From positions 7,192,001 through 7,256,000 of the forward strand of contig NZ_CP108070.1 of the NCBI RefSeq assembly GCF_036178845.1: a DNA stretch of 64,000 bases. Reading direction: 5' to 3'. The stretch is from Streptomyces sp. NBC_00271 (GTDB lineage Bacteria; Actinomycetota; Actinomycetes; Streptomycetales; Streptomycetaceae). Each line of letters begins with the position of its first letter. Position 1 is the stretch's first letter. Made by a program: the position numbers and the translations under genes. Under the pieces are notes generated by a model. That model had not been told where the DNA came from and made no database searches. It saw only the letters and a list, made by a program, of their open reading frames with translations. This document shows, piece by piece, positions 61,532-64,000 of this stretch.

Positions 61532-61969
61532 TCAGCAGGGACGCTTGCGCAGTTCCATCACGTAGTCGTGGGGCGCGCCCGCCGACTCCGCAGCGTCGGC
61601 GATCTCACCGAGGTAGCGCGCGGAGGGGAGTCCGCCCTCGTACCCGTTCAGTACGTACACCCACGCGGGTTCCTCGCCCTCCAGCGTGTGCACCCGTACG
61701 CGCATCCGGCGATATATGTCGAGGCCCACGCCCTCCCAGCGGTCCATGGAGTCCTCGTCCAGGGGGGCGATGTCGTACAGCGCCACGAAGACCTGCGAGC
61801 GGGGGGCCTCGACGAGGGTCGCCAGCGCGCCTTCCCAGCCCATGTGCTCGCCCCCGAACGTCAGCCGCCAGCCGTTCAGCCAGCCCGTGGCGCGCAGCGG
61901 CGAGTGCGGGGCGCGGCGCGTCATGAGCCGCGGGTCGAGATTGCCGGCGTACGCGGCGTAGAGCGACAT
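61532..61969 (-). CDS. gamma-glutamylcyclotransferase-like (AIG2/GGCT) protein
   Basis: A 145-aa small enzyme-like protein. The N-terminal [13 protein letters not shown] corresponds to the YGSNL substrate loop of the family. The expected acidic residue occurs in the [10 protein letters not shown] and VYVLNGYEG region. Relatives cyclise gamma-glutamyl amino acids or amines to release 5-oxoproline. ATG 61969 was chosen because the family begins there; longer reading is arbitrary. It is divergent from the LpdA-type gene. Confidence 0.82.
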   Translation of the reverse strand: MSLYAAYAGNLDPRLMTRRAPHSPLRATGWLNGWRLTFGGEHMGWEGALATLVEAPRSQVFVALYDIAPLDEDSMDRWEGVGLDIYRRMRVRVHTLEGEEPAWVYVLNGYEGGLPSARYLGEIADAAESAGAPHDYVMELRKRPC

Positions 61970-62112
61970 GAGGTCGAGGGTACGGCAGGGAACACAGGAG
62001 CCTCTTGCGTAACAGAACGCATAAGCGCATAACGGATGAGTGCATAACGGAAGGGGCTCGGATGCGGGCGGGCGCGGCCCCCGGGCGGAAGCATCTTGAA
62101 GCGTGCGGGACA

Positions 62113-63561
62113 ATGGAGTACGTGACTCGGATCGTGATCATCGGTGGCGGACCCGGCGGATATGAGGCGGCGCTGGTAGCCGCCCAGCTCGGCGCGGAGG
62201 TGACCGTCGTCGACTGCGACGGTCTGGGCGGGGCGTCGGTGCTCACCGACTGCGTACCGTCGAAGACCCTTATCGCGACGGCCGAGGTGATGACCACCTT
62301 CGACTCGTCGTACGAGGAGCTGGGGATCATCGTCGCCGACGACACCCCTCCCGCGGAGCAGGCGGCCCGGGTCGTCGGCGTCGACCTCGGGAAGGTCAAC
62401 CGGCGTGTGAAGCGGCTCGCGCTCGCGCAGTCGCACGACATCACGGCCTCCGTGACGCGGGCCGGCGCGCGGGTGCTGCGCGGGCGTGGGCGACTGGAGG
62501 GCATGCAGTCCCTGGACGGCTCGCGCAAGGTCGTCGTACGGGCCGCGGACGGGACCGAGGAGACGCTCGTCGCCGACGCGGTGCTGATCGCCACCGGCGG
62601 GCATCCGCGTGAGCTGCCCGACGCGCAGCCGGACGGCGAGCGGATTCTGAACTGGACGCAGGTCTACGACCTCGACGAGCTCCCGGAGGAGCTCATCGTC
62701 GTCGGTTCCGGTGTCACCGGTGCCGAGTTCGCCGGTGCCTACCAGGCGCTCGGGTCGCGCGTCACGCTCGTCTCCAGCCGCGACCGCGTGCTGCCGGGCG
62801 AGGACCCGGACGCCGCCGCCGTGCTGGAGGACGTGTTCCGGCGCCGTGGCATGAACGTCATGGCCCGCTCCCGTGCCGAGTCCGCCAAGCGGGTCGGCGA
62901 CCGGGTCGAGGTCACGCTCTCCGACGGCCGGGTCATCAGCGGCTCGCACTGTCTGATGGCCGTCGGCGCCATCCCGAACAGCAGCGGCATGGGTCTGGAG
63001 GAGGCCGGGGTCAGGGTCAGGGACTCCGGGCACATCTGGACCGACAAGGTCTCCAGGACCACCGCCCCGGGCGTGTACGCCGCCGGTGACGTGACGGGCG
63101 TCTTCGCCCTCGCCTCCGTCGCGGCGATGCAGGGACGTATCGCCATGTACCACTTCCTGGGCGACGCGGTCGCTCCGCTGAACCTGAAGACCGTCTCGTC
63201 CAACGTCTTCACCGACCCCGAGATCGCCACCGTCGGCTACTCGCAGGCCGACGTGGACGCGGGCAAGATCGACGCCCGGGTCGTCAAGCTGCCCCTGCTG
63301 CGCAACCCGCGCGCCAAGATGCAGGGCATCCGGGACGGTTTCGTCAAGATCTTCTGCCGCCCCGGCACCGGGATCATCGTCGGTGGTGTGGTCGTCGCGC
63401 CGCGCGCCTCGGAACTGATCCATCCCATCTCGATCGCGGTCGACAACAATCTGACGGTCGAACAGATCGCGAACGCGTTCACCGTGTACCCCTCCCTTTC
63501 GGGCTCGATCGCCGAGGTCGCCCGGCAGTTGCACACCCGCAAGGCGGGCGACGAAGGCTGA
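62113..63561 (+). CDS. LpdA-type NAD(P)H quinone dehydrogenase (flavoprotein disulfide-reductase family)
   Basis: A 482-aa flavoprotein. FAD binding: VIIGGGPGGYEAA at the N-terminus and VYAAGDVTG later; NAD(P) binding: VVGSGVTGAEFA. The redox-disulfide region reads GGASVLTDCVPSKT, so only the second Cys is kept, as in mycobacterial LpdA, which is a quinone reductase instead of a lipoamide dehydrogenase. The C-terminal dimer domain (FTDPEIATVGYS) also lacks the usual HAHPT motif. ATG 62113 was chosen because the FAD motif follows at once. Confidence 0.9.
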   Translation: MEYVTRIVIIGGGPGGYEAALVAAQLGAEVTVVDCDGLGGASVLTDCVPSKTLIATAEVMTTFDSSYEELGIIVADDTPPAEQAARVVGVDLGKVNRRVKRLALAQSHDITASVTRAGARVLRGRGRLEGMQSLDGSRKVVVRAADGTEETLVADAVLIATGGHPRELPDAQPDGERILNWTQVYDLDELPEELIVVGSGVTGAEFAGAYQALGSRVTLVSSRDRVLPGEDPDAAAVLEDVFRRRGMNVMARSRAESAKRVGDRVEVTLSDGRVISGSHCLMAVGAIPNSSGMGLEEAGVRVRDSGHIWTDKVSRTTAPGVYAAGDVTGVFALASVAAMQGRIAMYHFLGDAVAPLNLKTVSSNVFTDPEIATVGYSQADVDAGKIDARVVKLPLLRNPRAKMQGIRDGFVKIFCRPGTGIIVGGVVVAPRASELIHPISIAVDNNLTVEQIANAFTVYPSLSGSIAEVARQLHTRKAGDEG

Positions 63562-63629
63562 CGTCCCACCCCGACTTCCCGCTGGTCACGGGGAGTTGTC
63601 GACCATTCGTACGGCATAGGCGGCGCGAG

Positions 63630-63639
63630 TAGGCGCGTA
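63630..63639. promoter_or_regulatory. possible degenerate nucleoside operator upstream of the DeoR gene
   Basis: TAGGCGCGTA differs by one base from the core TACGCGCGTA of the operator set. It is about 90 bp before the DeoR start, so at most a weak autoregulatory site. Confidence 0.4.
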
Positions 63640-63692
63640 TACCACTTCACGTACTGCCATGCGAACAACTTCTGTTATTCGGCGCAAACTGC

Positions 63693-63728
63693 TGAAAGCA
63701 GACGGTCGTTGGGGTTACTGTCAGTTTC
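63693..63728 (+). promoter_or_regulatory. probable leaderless promoter of the DeoR gene
   Basis: A -10-like TACTGT at 63716-63721 is followed by seven bases and GTG 63729. A -35-like CTGAAA lies about 18 bases further upstream. No ribosome site precedes the GTG. Confidence 0.6.
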
Positions 63729-64000
63729 GTGTTCGCTGCAGAACGTCGCCAATTGATCCTCGAAATGGTGCGAGCGAACGGGGCCGTGTCGCTCCGTGAG
63801 CTCGCCCGCGTCGTCCAGACCTCCGAAGTGACCGTACGGCGGGACGTGCGCGCACTGGAGGCAGAAGGACTCCTCGACCGCCGGCATGGCGGTGCGGTAT
63901 TGCCGGGCGGGTTCACGCGGGAGTCCGGCTTTCCGCAGAAATCGCATCTCGCGACCGCCGAGAAGACGGCCATCGCCGATCTCGCCGCGGGTCTCGTCGA
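63729..64000 (+). CDS. DeoR-family transcriptional regulator (cut by window end)
   Basis: The first 90 residues are present. They contain the DeoR helix-turn-helix: ERRQLILEMVRANGAVSLRELARVVQTSEVTVRRDVRALEAEGLLDRRHGGAV, interrupted here only by the window, with the start of the effector domain following (FPQKSHLATAEKTAIADLA). DeoR proteins bind a phosphorylated sugar as effector. Its position next to the nucleoside genes makes it a candidate regulator of the CTACGCGCGTAG sites, but DeoR operators are often different and no direct evidence is visible. Confidence 0.88.
   Translation, partial: MFAAERRQLILEMVRANGAVSLRELARVVQTSEVTVRRDVRALEAEGLLDRRHGGAVLPGGFTRESGFPQKSHLATAEKTAIADLAAGLV

Noticed and set aside
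61406..62032. Plus-strand frame starting directly after the PNP operator
   Set aside because: It runs antisense through the gamma-glutamylcyclotransferase-like gene and shows no family features.

Overview
The window is a high-GC actinobacterial chromosome segment, almost certainly from a Streptomyces. GC is strongly biased at third codon positions, GTG starts and 4-nt start/stop overlaps are common, a complete afsQ1-afsQ2-sigQ locus is present, and rare TTA (bldA-type) codons occur in two genes. From memory the gene order resembles the SCO48xx-SCO49xx part of the S. coelicolor core chromosome; this was not checked by alignment.

Layout. 1-3530: end of a nonulosonic-acid (sialic acid/Kdn-like) cell-wall glycopolymer cluster with neuA-HAD, neuB and a glycosyltransferase-like gene. 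3559-10816: a rearranged zone in which a 433-aa exported membrane protein gene occurs twice inside a 1,351-bp direct repeat that appears identical. The copies flank an S53 (sedolisin-type) protease; the second copy lies between two damaged gene remnants. 10810-13227: a WhiJ/AbaA-like regulatory cassette (DUF397, XRE/DUF5753, anti-sigma-type ATPase) and a RelE-type toxin-antitoxin pair. 13767-24136: an M20 amidohydrolase, then a nucleoside uptake and salvage operon (two BMP lipoproteins, ABC ATPase, two permeases, cytidine deaminase, thymidine phosphorylase). 24225-33593: AEC transporter, STAS protein, ECF sigma factor with a SnoaL-like tail, MFS/LysR pair, hydrolase, adenosine deaminase, small secreted protein, PspC, VanZ and an afsQ-linked lipoprotein. 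33590-36903: afsQ2, afsQ1 and divergent sigQ. 37113-41738: uridine kinase-like gene, secreted protein, and a deoC operon with two aldehyde-dehydrogenase genes. 42163-44732: PH-domain protein, secreted protein and a DUF1508 protein. 44954-56975: an unusual island combining a complete Pst-like ABC transporter with three phosphate-binding-protein-like exoproteins, a LASTG-tailed surface protein, a sortase-like protein lacking the catalytic His and Cys, and a lipoprotein with a sortase-like His-Cys-Arg domain. 57253-64000: mannosyltransferase, phospho-sugar mutase, purine nucleoside phosphorylase, gamma-glutamylcyclotransferase-like protein, LpdA-type quinone reductase and a DeoR regulator cut by the window end.

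Two themes tie the genes together. First, nucleoside catabolism: the palindrome CTACGCGCGTAG, or a close variant, lies upstream of both BMP lipoprotein genes, the ABC ATPase gene, ada, deoC and the PNP gene, so one regulator probably controls scattered units for import, deamination, phosphorolysis and deoxyribose breakdown. Three of these units look leaderless. Second, the sortase/Pst-like island looks like one long co-oriented unit and is the best candidate for an undescribed system: a transporter or surface assembly whose binding proteins are tethered to the membrane and whose Ig-like partner is offered to a sortase.

All statements come from reading the sequence and its translations. No database search, alignment or structure prediction was run.
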